Below are positions 1 through 10,799 of a stretch of 36,995 nucleotides of DNA, piece after piece (position 1 is the first letter of the stretch; each line of letters begins with the position of its first letter). Source of the stretch: Funneliformis mosseae (Eukaryota > Glomeromycota > Glomeromycetes > Glomerales > Glomeraceae). The notes beneath the pieces were generated by a model, which was given only the letters and a program-made list of their open reading frames with translations, ran no database searches and was not told the origin of the DNA. The stretch lies in NCBI GenBank assembly GCA_910592005.1, contig CAJVPP010000300.1, positions 1-36,995 of the forward strand, in the 5' to 3' direction. The position numbers and the translations under genes were made by a program.

Positions 1-330
1 GAGCTTTACGCCCAATAAAGAGATCACCTTCAACCGCACCGGCCATGATACGAACGTGTTTAGGTCGTCCAACGCTATTTTTTTTTTTATCCCAAAAAAT
101 ATTAGTGGGTAGACTTTAATAAATAGAACAAATGTCTAGAGTGTAGTTTTCACTAAGAGGGAAAAAAACATTTTGGTTGGTCAACCCGGCTTTAATGACA
201 CCTGACCCCTAAAAATAAAATAAGATATTAATCGTTGTGAGTATAAAGTATGAAAGGGTAAACAAAACAAAATACATACATTGTCGATGACAACAGGTTG
301 ATTAGTTAAAACGTCCTCATATTCCATCAT
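1..330 (-). CDS. ARP1: ARP1/centractin (actin-related protein of dynactin), 5' end only, apparently frameshifted
   Basis: This is the 5' end of an actin-family gene that runs off the left edge. Exon 1 is 280-327 (or from 330, two adjacent ATGs), ending in NQPVVIDN. Intron 1 is 209-279 (GTATGT..AG). Exon 2 is 154-208: it opens with GSGVIKAG and closes with [10 protein letters not shown]. Intron 2 is 75-153, and exon 3 (1-74) encodes [17 protein letters not shown]. The order [33 protein letters not shown] is typical of Arp1/centractin, which forms the short filament of dynactin and links dynein to cargo; Arp2 and actin differ here. Exon 2 is odd. Its first 26 bases and its remainder are in different frames, because the family segment between AG and PK is about 10 bases short near 182-188. 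Either the copy is broken or the sequence has an error. Identity is secure; integrity is not. Confidence 0.85.
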
Positions 331-1009
331 TTCTAATATTTCATTAAGATTGTCTAAAACAATAAGGTGAGTGTTAATTTTTTGATAACTATTATACAAA
401 ATTCATTTTTTATTTTCAAATATAATTTTAAAAACTAGATAATTATATCTTTCAAAAAATACTATCTTCATTCTTATATACAATAAGTAAATTATAAATT
501 TCTATATATTTCAATATTTAAGTCTAACAGTTTATTTTTATTTAATACTGCAATATATAAAAGTAGGTAACTATAAAAAATTTACATATCAATATCTTTA
601 AAAATGTAACAAAAGAGTTTTTTAATATATTAAAAGAAAATAATATTTTTAAAGTTATTAAAAATAATTAAGTTATCAATTAATTTATATATCTTTTTAA
701 GAATATTGATGAATTTAAATGAAATGATGATAATAATAAATTTTCTATTATTATTCTATGCTAAAATTATTAGTTTAGAAAATTGTATATAATTTTATTC
801 TAACAAAATAATGTAAAAGAATATGTAAAATTAATAGAAAAGATCAAAATTTTTTAGGATCAAAAAGACAAGCTTAATGCAACAAACTAATATTAATATA
901 TATTTTTGTTAAAAGTAATTTTATTTTTATAAAATATATTAGTATTAAAAAAATAAATTAAATTTATTGAGATTAAATAAATGTATTAAATTTAAAAATA
1001 TGTATAATT
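331..1009. other. AT-rich intergenic DNA, no gene seen
   Basis: This stretch lies upstream of the ARP1 start and grades into almost pure A/T sequence with stops in all frames. I see no ORF, RNA gene or repeat boundary. The ARP1 promoter must lie here, but no distinct element stands out. Confidence 0.6.
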
Positions 1010-1142
1010 TAAAGATAGCGTTGTAATATTGTAATGCTTATTTGTTATCTGTTGTAACTTAAATTTTAATAATGTTGCAATTTGTTGCAATATTATGATA
1101 CTTATTTGTCACCTATTACAACTAATTGAAGTGCCATCTTTA
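1010..1142. mobile_element. hAT-like MITE, copy 1 (133 bp)
   Basis: A small non-coding element flanked by a perfect 8-bp direct repeat, GTATAATT at 1002-1009 and 1143-1150. Its ends are inverted: the left reads TAAAGATAGC and the right, on the other strand, TAAAGATGGC. The interior contains a 33-bp imperfect direct repeat (1026-1058 and 1090-1122, offset 64), each half carrying CTTATTTGT and ending in ACAAC or GTAAC. An 8-bp duplication with short inverted ends is characteristic of hAT-superfamily MITEs; the superfamily call is inference, since no transposase is present. A second member is at 3106-3236. Confidence 0.85.
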
Positions 1143-1435
1143 GTATAATTAATTTAAATATATTGAATTTAAATATATTATATATTATTTTAAATATCTT
1201 ATTTTTTTGAATATAATATGCTCTTTTTATAGTAATTTTTTTATAGTCACATATTTTTATTATATTATTCATCATATAGATACTAATTAATAAATATTTG
1301 TTATGTATTATTTATTTTTAAAAGAATATAATAAATAAAGTTTAATAAATAAATTAAAACTTTATTAAATTTTAATTTATATAATAAAATCTATTTTTTA
1401 TTAGTTATTTTATAAGTATATATTTTTTATAAATA

Positions 1436-2021
1436 CTAAAGACCATTAAAAGTCTTTGAACATTATCTTTTATATGCAATTCAATATTAATAATTTTATA
1501 TAACTTAGCAATTATGTGGTCATATGATATTTTAAACCTTATTTACATAAATTGTACTTTAAAATACATTTTCAAATGTTAATAGTAGTTTTTAGAAGAA
1601 TAATGCTTAGCTTCACAAAACGAAGCAGTAAAGAATTTTTATGCAGAAAATAATATACAAGTTCTTTCATAACCAGCTTAGGTCCAGATATCAACTTGAT
1701 CAAAAATCTGTAGGCTGATATTAAGAAAAGCATCTGTAAAAGAAAAAATACCTTCTAATATTGCTAAACTAGAACAGTATATTAAAAGTCATAGAGAGAA
1801 ATTTTCATACATACTATCAAAAATTTGGTTATTAGTATACTATAATAAATTTAGGTTATAATTAAAGCAAATAGAAGTCTGACAAAATACTAATTAATTA
1901 ATACAAAATTTATTTTATATGTTATTTTTAATAAATATTTAATAAAATTTTTAATTAATATTTAAAATTTTAAATGATTTATTAAGCCAAAAAGCATTCA
2001 AAGACTTTTAGCAACTCTCTG
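1436..2021 (+). mobile_element. Internally deleted Tc1/mariner relic (586 bp)
   Basis: Inverted ends sharing TTAAAAGTCTTTGAA or CTAAAAGTCTTTGAA lie about 10 bp inside each border, and TA dinucleotides (1434-1435, 2022-2023) flank the element as expected for a Tc1/mariner TA duplication. Between them, about 1608-1890 on the plus strand is the C-terminal end of a Tc1-type DDE transposase, legible across frame changes. NNIQVLS is followed by a stop in place of Trp, then PA, then GPDINLIKNL-stop-ADIKKSI, matching the family signature PDLNP-IENLW-ADIKKSI. The N-terminal DNA-binding part and the first catalytic Asp are missing, so the element cannot move itself. Confidence 0.85.
1608..1890 (+). pseudogene. 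Tc1/mariner transposase fragment, C-terminal, decayed
   Basis: Only the region around the last catalytic motif remains. Readable segments are ASQNEAVKNFYAENNIQVLS, then SLGPDINLIKNL and ADIKKSICKRK, then PSNIAKLEQYIK. Relative to the family motif, the Glu of IENLW is Lys (AAA) and the Trp is TAG; the Trp before PA is TAA. These are changes that C-to-T on the template strand would produce. There is at least one frame change near 1750. The fragment is non-functional. Confidence 0.8.
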
Positions 2022-2023
2022 TA

Positions 2024-3097
2024 TATATGCATAATTGATTTTAAATATAATATTTATAGAGATATTATTGTAATTTTATTTTTATATTTTATTACTTATT
2101 TATATAGTATTATTTATGAATATTAGTAAGAAATAATATTATTTTTAAAATTTTACAATGAATTTAAAGTTATTTATTAAGAATTATTTTTAAATTAATA
2201 AAACTTAAAATTTTATAAATTCAAGATATTAAATTTTATTTTTTGAAATTAATTTTTTTTATCTATCAAATTAATATTAAAATATAATATTTTAAATTTT
2301 TAAATAATTATATATAATAAAAATATAATAAACTTAGATTATGTAAAATTTTAATATTTTATATATAAAGAAATTATAGTAATATAATATTATTTAAATG
2401 TAATATTTATTAATTTGTATATATAATAATTTAAATAATTTAACTAATCACAATAATATAAATCTACTAATTATACAAGAATCAAACATATTCAAAAATG
2501 ATTCCTTCAATTAAATTGGACTAACTAGATATATAAGTCTAGTGATTAGACTTATAGCTCAAGATCAGTCAAAATAATTAGACCTATAAAAAAAATAAAT
2601 ATGATATTTATATATATAATATATATAATTAAGATTACTAAATAAAGTCTAAAAGTTATTTTTATTTAAATATAAAAAAATAAAAACTTATTAAAAATTT
2701 GTAAAATTCAGAAAAAAATAAACTATATTAAAATAGCAAAATTATATTAAATTTAATAAAAAATTAGTAAAACTAAAATTTTAAATATTTTATCAAATAA
2801 AAATAGGTTAAGGTAAATAATTTTAAATATAATATATTATTGTTAATAAAAAAATTTACTGCATTATTTAATATTATATAAGATTTATCAATTATTAATC
2901 AACTATATTAAATAATAATAATTAATAATAGGATTAGTTATAATCAGTTAATAATCAGTCAATAATTAGTTAAAAAACTTTGATTGATCAATTGATTAAC
3001 TGATTAATTTTAACTAATAGATTGATTGACTGGTTAATAGTAATATAATTAATCAGTTTAGTTTAATATATAATTTTAATTTAATCAAATATTATAA
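2024..3097. other. AT-rich DNA with degenerate TTAGTTAACTGATTAATT-type repeats
   Basis: No coding potential. At 2532-2556 there is a perfect 10-bp inverted repeat, TATAAGTCTA / TAGACTTATA, around a 5-nt loop. From about 2880 to 3065 the sequence is a run of short imperfect direct and inverted units built on CAGTTAAT, CAGTCAAT and GATTGATT. A related cluster recurs at about 3405-3510. These look like worn subterminal repeats of an old DNA element, but I cannot place its ends. Confidence 0.45.
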
Positions 3098-3105
3098 TTT
3101 TTGAT

Positions 3106-3236
3106 TAAAGATGATCACCGCAATTAAAAAAAATGGCGTAATTGAGTTGCAACTTGTGGTGCAATTAAATTTCCTTATGGCGCAATTAAGTTGCAACTCA
3201 ATTGAAATTTGAAAATAATTATGAGAACCATCTTTA
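3106..3236. mobile_element. hAT-like MITE, copy 2 (131 bp)
   Basis: A second short element with a perfect 8-bp direct repeat, TTTTTGAT at 3098-3105 and 3237-3244. The ends are inverted: left TAAAGATGATC, right on the other strand TAAAGATGGTTC. The interior has an imperfect direct repeat with 44-bp offset (3133-3156 and 3177-3200), each unit reading ATGGCG-AATT-AGTTGCAACT. It shares the terminal TAAAGATG and the size of the element at 1010-1142 but not the interior, so the two are related members rather than near-identical copies. Non-coding. Confidence 0.87.
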
Positions 3237-3244
3237 TTTTTGAT

Positions 3245-4860
3245 ATTTGTTTTAATAATTCTAATATAGTATTTTTTAATAATATAATATTATTGTGAAT
3301 TTAATTTTTTCAAAATTTTAAAATTTTAATTTATAGATAATTAAAATAAAATATTAATTTTATTAAATTAATACAATATATTTTTTATTATCTAAATCAT
3401 AATTATTTAGTTTTAAGTTAGTCAGTCAACTAATTAGTTAAAATTAATTAAAATTAATTAGTTAACTGACCAATTAGAAACTTTTAACTAATTAATATCT
3501 ATCATAATTATGATTAATCATAACTATAATTTTTAGCATTTCTAATTGATAGTAATTTTTATTTTATCTGTTTTTTTTATAAATTTTTATTTCTTTTGTT
3601 AAAATTAATAATATTTGTAATTTTTTAATTTTTATAATTCTTTTATTTCTTTTATCGCTTTTGTTATTTTATTATTTATTTACATTATTTTATTAATATG
3701 AAAGTTTGTCAATAAAAAAAAAGAAAATTGAAAATTTTTAATAATTTTAGTTTCTAATCTAATTTTGAATATATAACTATAATCAGTCAAGTAGACAAAT
3801 AAAAAATTTTTTTATCAAAATTTAGATTTCTCTCTTTTCTATTAACTAGGCTCTATATATATTATTTAATTAATTTATAGTTTAATAAATAGTAAATTGT
3901 AACAAAATAATTTTATATAAATAGAATAATTTTAAATTATATAAATTATAGAACATAGCAGATATTTATATTATAAATTCTGATAAATAGAATTAATTAT
4001 TGCAGTTCTTTTAATTTAAATATTAAGATAATTGATACTAAATTCAGTAACATTATATATAAAATATTTTAATAAATTTATAAGAAAAATCTATAAAGTA
4101 TTTTATTTTAATTATTTTTTATTTATTAAAATCTTATATATAAGTTTTATAACCTTAAATTTAAAATATTTTTCTAATGAATTAATTATTTTTAAAAAAT
4201 AAATAAATTTTAATTATTAAATTAAGATTTATTATAATATATTTTTTTAATACTTTATAAATTATATAATAAAAAATATAAGATAATGAATTAAAAAATT
4301 ATTTGATTATATATAACATTTGTAATTGTAACAAACTTTTTTATTTTAATTAATAGTAAATATAAATCTTTTTTTATTAAATTTAAAATTTTTAATATAA
4401 AATTTGATTATAATATTATAATTTTGAATTATAAATCTTAAAAAATAAAATCAATTATTAATATATAATTATAAAATCATTTATTTTATTAAGTAAAATT
4501 TGATATTTACAATATGAAAAATTTTATAAAAGGTTATATAATAAACTAAAATAAAATAATAATATAATTAAATATTATAATTTTAGAAGAGTTATATAGA
4601 AAAGAATTTTATAAAAAAAAGATGTATTATCTATTAATAATTTTATTTTTAAAAGAAAAAGAAATATAAGGCTTTATAATTTTAATAAGTCTATAGGTCA
4701 AATTTAGTTTTTTTTAAAAAAATTTAATAAAAACAAAATTTTATGAATTCTGATAATGATTATTAAAGATTTTATTTTATTTTTAAATTATTTAATTTAA
4801 TGAAAGAGATTTGATGTTCAAAATTCTTTATTTGTAAATTTTATATTTTAAAAATAGAGA
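3245..4860. other. Extreme AT-rich DNA, no gene seen
   Basis: Apart from the repeat cluster at about 3405-3510, I see only A/T-dominated sequence with dense stops in every frame. Near 4860 the composition changes over a few dozen bases to ordinary intergenic sequence, marking the edge of the gene-bearing island. Confidence 0.6.
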
Positions 4861-5851
4861 AACCACATAATGGTTGTGGATGAACGCAGAATTGAATTAA
4901 CCAATCACGTTTCCAATCTTTCCTTTTTCTTTTATGCACATACACAAGCATTATTGGATTGTTAAAAGATTTCGAACCCCTGAAATTAATTTGCCATTTG
5001 GTGTAACAAGACTTTTTATTTTTGTATCGCGTAAATTATGTGATAGAAATACAAATCAATTATAAAGTTTCATGAGATTGGAAAATGGACAAGGGAAAAT
5101 GAGGATAATTTTACTCACCTCTTCGGAAGAAAGAACGAATTTGCTTTAAACAATGTTAGGAAATTTCATAAATGCGGGGCATTTATTTTCCAATCTCCTT
5201 AAATATGATCATATATTTTTTATTGTCATTATTAATGATCGTGTGCTAACTATTGTTGTATCTTTTTAGGAATTGGAATTTGACAAAATAAATAAAATAA
5301 CGATTGTCTCATTTGGAGTAACGTAATGCTAAAAAGTCTTGACCTTGATTATGTAAACGAGAAATTATTTAATGCATGTTGAAAGCGAAATGCAAATTTA
5401 GTTAAATAAGCAAATACGAAATAGGAATACAACTTAATTTTCTCCCAATATAGCAATAAATTTGTTAAGAAAATTTGATAAGGGAACCTTAAATTTTGGT
5501 GAATTCCGTATTAATGATTATGCGGTGTTGTATGTAGTACTGCATAATAACTTTAATCATATCGATATGGAAAACTTTATTTAACTTTTACCACGCCATT
5601 TATGGTAATAAACGCTTGCGCTAACCAGAAAAGGTCGCGTGACGCGAAATAATGTACGAGGATTTTTTGAAATAGAAAAAAAGGATGCAAATTTTTCGAA
5701 TCTTTTTTTTTTTTTTTTTTTCTTAATATTCTTTATTATATATATATATATTTATTTATATTTATAAAATTTAATAATAATACAACGAATATAGATATGA
5801 TTATATACTTTTATACATGACCAAAAAAGTTCCATCATCTTCGGCCTTAAA
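4861..5851. other. Intergenic, 3' side of the 187-aa gene
   Basis: Composition is more balanced than to the left. There is no ORF with coding character. A poly-T tract (about 5703-5722) and an (AT)n run at about 5738-5752 are present; on the minus strand AATAAAG near 5735 could be the polyadenylation signal of the gene ending at 5852. That last point is inference. Confidence 0.5.
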
Positions 5852-6415
5852 TTATTGTCGATGATAATCCTCATAATACATGGTCTTTCTCTTAGAATCG
5901 TTACTCTTTATGCTTGCATTTTCTTTTGTATGATCATCATTATCATAAGCTATTACTTTAATCATTCTGCTTGGATTTTTATTTCCGCCGAGATTACTAA
6001 TGAAACTATTGTTACTCGTACTTGCAGTGCTATTACTTCTTTTTCCTAAACTGTTTCCATCCGCATCAACAACGACAACATGAGGGTGCATTGGTTCAAA
6101 TTGTAATATTGTTCCTTTTTTTTGTTTTTTCTGTAAACGTTTATAACATATTATTCCTATTGTTAAACCAATAGCTAAAAGTACTATGGTGGGAATTAAA
6201 ATAAAAATTAAGGTGTTTGAATTGAATGTCGAGGTTATTGAATTAGGGGAGTTAGATGAGAAAGTTGTTTCAGGAAGCGATGTTTGTATCGGTGTTCCTC
6301 CTGTAGATGACATCGTGGGCACCTCAGGAAGAGGAGTTGACGAAGTATATTCATCAATTTTTGGGAGAGCTGGTTCTGCTTTTGGTAAAACATCTGAAAG
6401 AGTTGAGTCCGACAT
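5852..6415 (-). CDS. Single-pass membrane protein of unknown function (187 aa)
   Basis: A single-exon ORF begins at an ATG preceded by an in-frame TAA, which supports the start. Residues 1-67 are rich in Ser, Thr and Pro and would be the outside or lumenal part. Residues about 68-90 (TLIFILIPTIVLLAIGLTIG and on) form one clear membrane helix, followed by the basic stop-transfer YKRLQKKQKK. The remaining roughly 90 residues are polar and Ser/Asn-rich, with an aliphatic patch VVVVDADG. There is no cleavable signal peptide, so insertion with the N-terminus out is implied. The layout (Ser/Thr-rich head, one helix, basic junction, polar tail) recalls fungal wall-stress or mucin-like sensors, but I recognise no family. 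The neighbour ending at 9882 has the same layout and strand. Identification as a real gene is fairly secure; function is open. Confidence 0.7.
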   Translation of the reverse strand: MSDSTLSDVLPKAEPALPKIDEYTSSTPLPEVPTMSSTGGTPIQTSLPETTFSSNSPNSITSTFNSNTLIFILIPTIVLLAIGLTIGIICYKRLQKKQKKGTILQFEPMHPHVVVVDADGNSLGKRSNSTASTSNNSFISNLGGNKNPSRMIKVIAYDNDDHTKENASIKSNDSKRKTMYYEDYHRQ

Positions 6416-6499
6416 GATGACTTAAAAATTAGATAAGTCTTAAATCGTAAGAAAAGGGTATAAAAAAAGGTGAGATTTTTTTATGCTTATTTACAATTC

Positions 6500-6530
<31 letters not shown>

Positions 6531-7893
6531 TGTTTAACGTTATTGAGAACTACAAGGTGTATAAAGGAAAGAAATCGCAATCACTCAATGATTATAAGAA
6601 AAAAAAAGAGATTGTAAAAAAGAAAAGGAGAGACTTTGGTAGGAAGATATTAATTGTGGTTTTTTTTTCAGAAAGAAACCAGGATAAGAGAGCGAAACAT
6701 GAAATAAGTAACAAATTTATAAAAAAAAAAAAATATATTTGTACTTTGTAATTAATATTTTGTTGCCGTGACACGAAAAAAATTAATTGGTTATTTTTTT
6801 TCGTAAATGATGTTGTTATGATTTTAATTATTCATGTGGGTTATATACAAATTTTACCGAAAATTTTTTTTTTGTTTAATATTTACAAATAGAATTTCTT
6901 AATCATTATTTTTGCCTTGGCTTGTTGATTTTTTGAAATGGTAAATGAAAACCAATAAAAATCACTTGAAACACGTGACGGCAAAAATTACTAATTTCGT
7001 AATATTATTATTGTCTTACAAAAGTAGTTTTTTTTATTTTTTTCATGTTTAAAGAATTTTACGATTGAAAAATGAATCTTTTCTTCCAAAAACTTTTCTT
7101 TTCATTTACAATCAAGAACAATCAATAAAATATGTAAATTTAACTTTTAAAGTTATAGGCGCTCATGCATCATTACCATTTATTATTATATAACCAATAA
7201 TTACAATGATTAATTTTCAATGGAGTAATCGTTAGAACCCCGCTTTTAACGTTAAAGAGAGAAAAAAAGAATTTAAATTTAATCTAAAACAAAAATAAAA
7301 GCTTGATTATTCAATCATATTATGAAGGATGAAATTTGTTGTATTTTAATATACATTTAATGAAGAAATAAATTATCATATACAAACTAAAGAATTATCG
7401 ATCTTCAAAAGAACTTTCTTCATTCCTTCTATGGAAATTGTTTATGATATACATTCCCGCGAAAAAAAGAAGAAACAACTCAACATGTGTCGAATATCCA
7501 TTCCTAAGTTTAAATGAGTAAGATAGCTTGCTTTATTTTATCCAAATAAGAGAAATTTAATAAAATTTTCGTTGAAATTTATATTGAAAAAAAAGAAAAA
7601 GGAAGGAAGAAAAGTTTGATACAAACTATTAAAACTCCTTGCAACATGATTTGATAAGCAGAACATTAATAAATCCCTGCAGTATTATTTTAGGTTAAGG
7701 GCAATTCTCGGAAATGTTAAAAGCATTGTTAACAGAATTAACATAGATCATTTCCCAAATTTTTTTAAAGAGATCAATTGAAAAAAAAAAAAAAAAAAGT
7801 TTTATCGTCACAAGTTGATAAATGTTTAGCTGTAAGAAACATTTTTCGTTAAATAATTCAGTCGATCTTCTTTCCTTTAAATATCTAGCGCTC

Positions 7894-7926
<33 letters not shown>

Positions 7927-9759
7927 TATCTTGTAAAGATCCTATAATAATTTCAATAAAATACCAATAAAAGTTCAATAAAAATTTGGTTTTTTTTTTT
8001 TTTTCCTCAAATGTAACGTTTTATGAATTATGGGGTTAAATAAATTTAATTGGTCCCTTATTCATTTCATGCAGAATTGACTTTTAAAGATTGTAATTTT
8101 ATCTGTTGTACAATATTTTAAAACCGTAAAATTAACCTTTAACAAACACTTTGATATACAGTATAAACAGGATAAAGCTATTTCTTCTCATAATCTACGA
8201 ATCAACTTTAGAGAAAACTGTTTGATTTCTTAAATGAAAACGAAAAAGCACAAAAGAACCGAGCTTATGCCTAAGAAAGATACACATAATTCTGTATAAA
8301 AAGCAAATGTTCATTAGTAATAAAAATGAATGGGTCTCATTGGCTATATAAATACATTCACGTAATTAAACGCGTCTAAAATCTTTCCGTGAAACGTAAT
8401 GTTTGTTAATTCCGGGGTTATTAGCTTAGAAATTCAAATATTAACTAAAAATAACTTTTTATTTTATTTTTTTCTGGCTATCAATGATGCTTAGGCGGCG
8501 GCGTATTTGTTTTCCTCCCCAAATTAACCCCTATGAAAATCCTTTCTCTCGTTAATTCATTGCCAATTTAAATTAATTTAACCAACCTTAAGTGAACCCA
8601 AGGTTGACCGATGCCCAGATTGATTAAGTAATCTTGGAATATTGATAAGAATCTTAAATCGAGAGCCTCCTCAAGTTATTTTCCTTTCAAAACAGGAAAT
8701 ATTAATTTTTAAATCAAGTTTTTTGCTTCTTATGGTTGTTTAAGGTCCTTATTATAATGTCAAAAAGAGTTTAGATCAAAAGTGAATGACGAGAAACAAG
8801 TTAATTCAAAACCGTGTTTAATAAAAAAAATATTATCATTCTCAAAGTTATAACATCATACCCATTATTCTCATGATACACAACATACCAGTTGATAATG
8901 GACAATAATAATAAATGTTCAATATCAGTAACCTTATTATACTTTAATCATTCTTACAAATAGTTGAATCGAATATGGTTATAATTAAAACTTTATTTAT
9001 CCAAAACTGTAAGTACGGGAGAACTAGTTTCTCGGGGAAAGCTTCTGTAAATCCGGATTTGCCATTTTTATGTCGTGAATCTATCCGCGGATTATTATTC
9101 GAGATATTTATCACCTCTTTTTAACCGGTTTGGGAAATCAAAAGAACTTTATAAAGGAAGCCCATTTTGTTCTTTAAACATAATAATGCAATATTATGTT
9201 TAAAGAACATTTCGTAAAATGTAAACGGAATTTCCGATTAAATCATTAAATAAAAAAGTCCTATCACTACATTGTTCAATAAATTTTTAGCTCGTGAAAA
9301 GGAGAACAACAAGAATATGTTATCTGAAATCGTCTAACAATTCAAAAAATCAAAAATTTTATGGGACAATGATATTAAGTACCGCATAAACGGGAACTGT
9401 CATAAAGATTACAAACGAGTGAACCGGAGATAAAAATTTTAAAAAATTGTAGTGATTAAATAATGCATAATCTCATTAGTATTGTTTTCTTAAAAAAGAA
9501 ATTTTATGGATGATTTTCTTCGCAAAGAATTAATTTATCACATCCCGTACAATTAAAGAAAAATTTAAATTTACGTATTATCCATCGATTCTGTTAATTT
9601 TAAAAGAATATATACAATTAAAGGAAAAAAAATTTATACATGAAAAAAAAAAGTAAATAATAAAGAATACAAAAAAAAATAATAAGGGAAAAAAGTTGGT
9701 TCAATAATCTCAAAAGATGTGATTGAGAAATGTTTTTTTTTTTTGTTATATTTACAATA

Positions 9760-9798
<39 letters not shown>

Positions 9799-9881
9799 TT
9801 TGGCCATTTTTGAATTTTGTTGAAAAATAAATTGTCCTTTAAGAATCTTTTGATTCCCGGCAGTATGTCAAAGAATATACT
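6416..9881. other. Intergenic, 3.5 kb, homopolymer-rich
   Basis: This stretch lies between two minus-strand genes and holds no convincing gene. Low-complexity features include a T20-A11 snap at 6500-6530, repeated poly-T tracts at 7895-8004 and a 31-base T run at 9764-9794. One CACGTG lies at about 6973-6978. A perfect 18-bp inverted repeat is at 9168-9209. Open frames around 6470-6774 are Lys/Phe-rich translations of homopolymers and are not genes. Confidence 0.55.
9168..9209. repeat. Perfect 18-bp inverted repeat, 6-nt loop
   Basis: The arms are TGTTCTTTAAACATAATA (9168-9185) and its exact complement (9192-9209), with loop ATGCAA. In a transcript it would fold to an uninterrupted 18-bp hairpin. 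It is not followed by a U-run. It could be a small-RNA precursor, a protein-binding palindrome or the fused ends of a lost element; nothing nearby decides between these. Confidence 0.8.
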
Positions 9882-10799
9882 TCATTTCCAAAAATTTTTC
9901 CGTACGGAAAATCGTTTATTTCCTTTTTCTCCCTTGCTTCCACTTTTATTTCCACTCTCATCATCACTACTTCCATGAAAATCATAATCATCTCCATCTC
10001 TTAAACTAACGACGTTAATGATTTCTTGACAACATTCCTCCTCTTCCTCTTCTTTTATATCTCCTTCTCTCGTAGTTTCACTTCCTCTTGAAGTTGATTT
10101 TGTATCATCGTTTATTATTATACTTTTGCCTTTTTGACTCAGATTCATAGTTAAACGTTTTGTCATTGGCTCAATCTGTAATGTTGATATCTTATAACGC
10201 GGTAGTGGACGTGCTGGCTCGATCGTAATACTTGAATGTTGCGAAATCTCATCATCTCTCAAAAAAGCGTGTGGAAGAGGGGTTGGGGGCGGTGTAGGAG
10301 GGGGAGGGGGTGAAGGTGAATCGGACATGGAAATTTCTCCCGTTTCTGCATCTATTATTGCGGTAGCTAGGGCTTTTTGCTGACGTTTCTTACGTTTTCC
10401 ATGTATATACACAAATAGAAGGGCCGTGAGAAAGAGTATTACGAGAAAGGAAATCACTATTATGATGGGAATACGATCATTTTCTCGTATGGAGGCGGAA
10501 GAATCCTTTCCAGGAATTGACGGATCATCTAGAGAAGTTGGTAAAGAGGGGGGAGGAGTTTTCTGTAATATTATTGTATCGATTATATTTGTTTCAAATG
10601 TATCCGTTACTGTTTTGAAACAAAAGATAAAGAAAAAATGATAAAACATTTCAAAGCATTAGAAGAATTAAATTATTTCTTTTTCTTGTTTTTTTTTTTT
10701 TTTTTTCACGAATTATTTTAACTAACCTACGGTTGTTGATTTTATCGTACTTGGAATTGGATAGCTTAGAGTTACGGTCGGTGAAGTTGTTGTGGACAT
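9882..10799 (-). CDS. Single-pass membrane protein with proline-rich cytoplasmic tail (266 aa, two exons)
   Basis: Exon 1 is 10727-10799 and exon 2 is 9882-10609. The intron 10610-10726 has donor GTTAGT and acceptor ACAG, and joining them keeps one frame (801 bases with stop). Without the intron, the exon 2 frame would start in a Phe-rich poly-T translation. The N-terminal 70 residues are Ser/Thr/Pro-rich (MSTTTSPTVTLSYPIP start). A membrane helix spans about 71-93, followed by GKRKKRQQK. The tail has a proline run at about 123-137, an acidic stretch (EEEEEE) and a basic C-terminus. Proline runs of this sort can bind SH3 or WW domains, which is general knowledge, not shown here. There is no catalytic domain. 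It resembles the 187-aa neighbour in layout, but I see no convincing sequence match beyond a short LQIEPM / LQFEPM. A possible receptor or scaffold; function unknown. Confidence 0.75.

Noticed and set aside
4965..4990. TTCGAACCCC, looking like the T-loop of a minus-strand tRNA
   Set aside because: The flanking bases do not pair as a T-stem and no acceptor, D or anticodon arms can be drawn.
6470..6774. Overlapping open frames on both strands
   Set aside because: Lys- and Phe-rich translations of homopolymer runs, no start context, no family resemblance.
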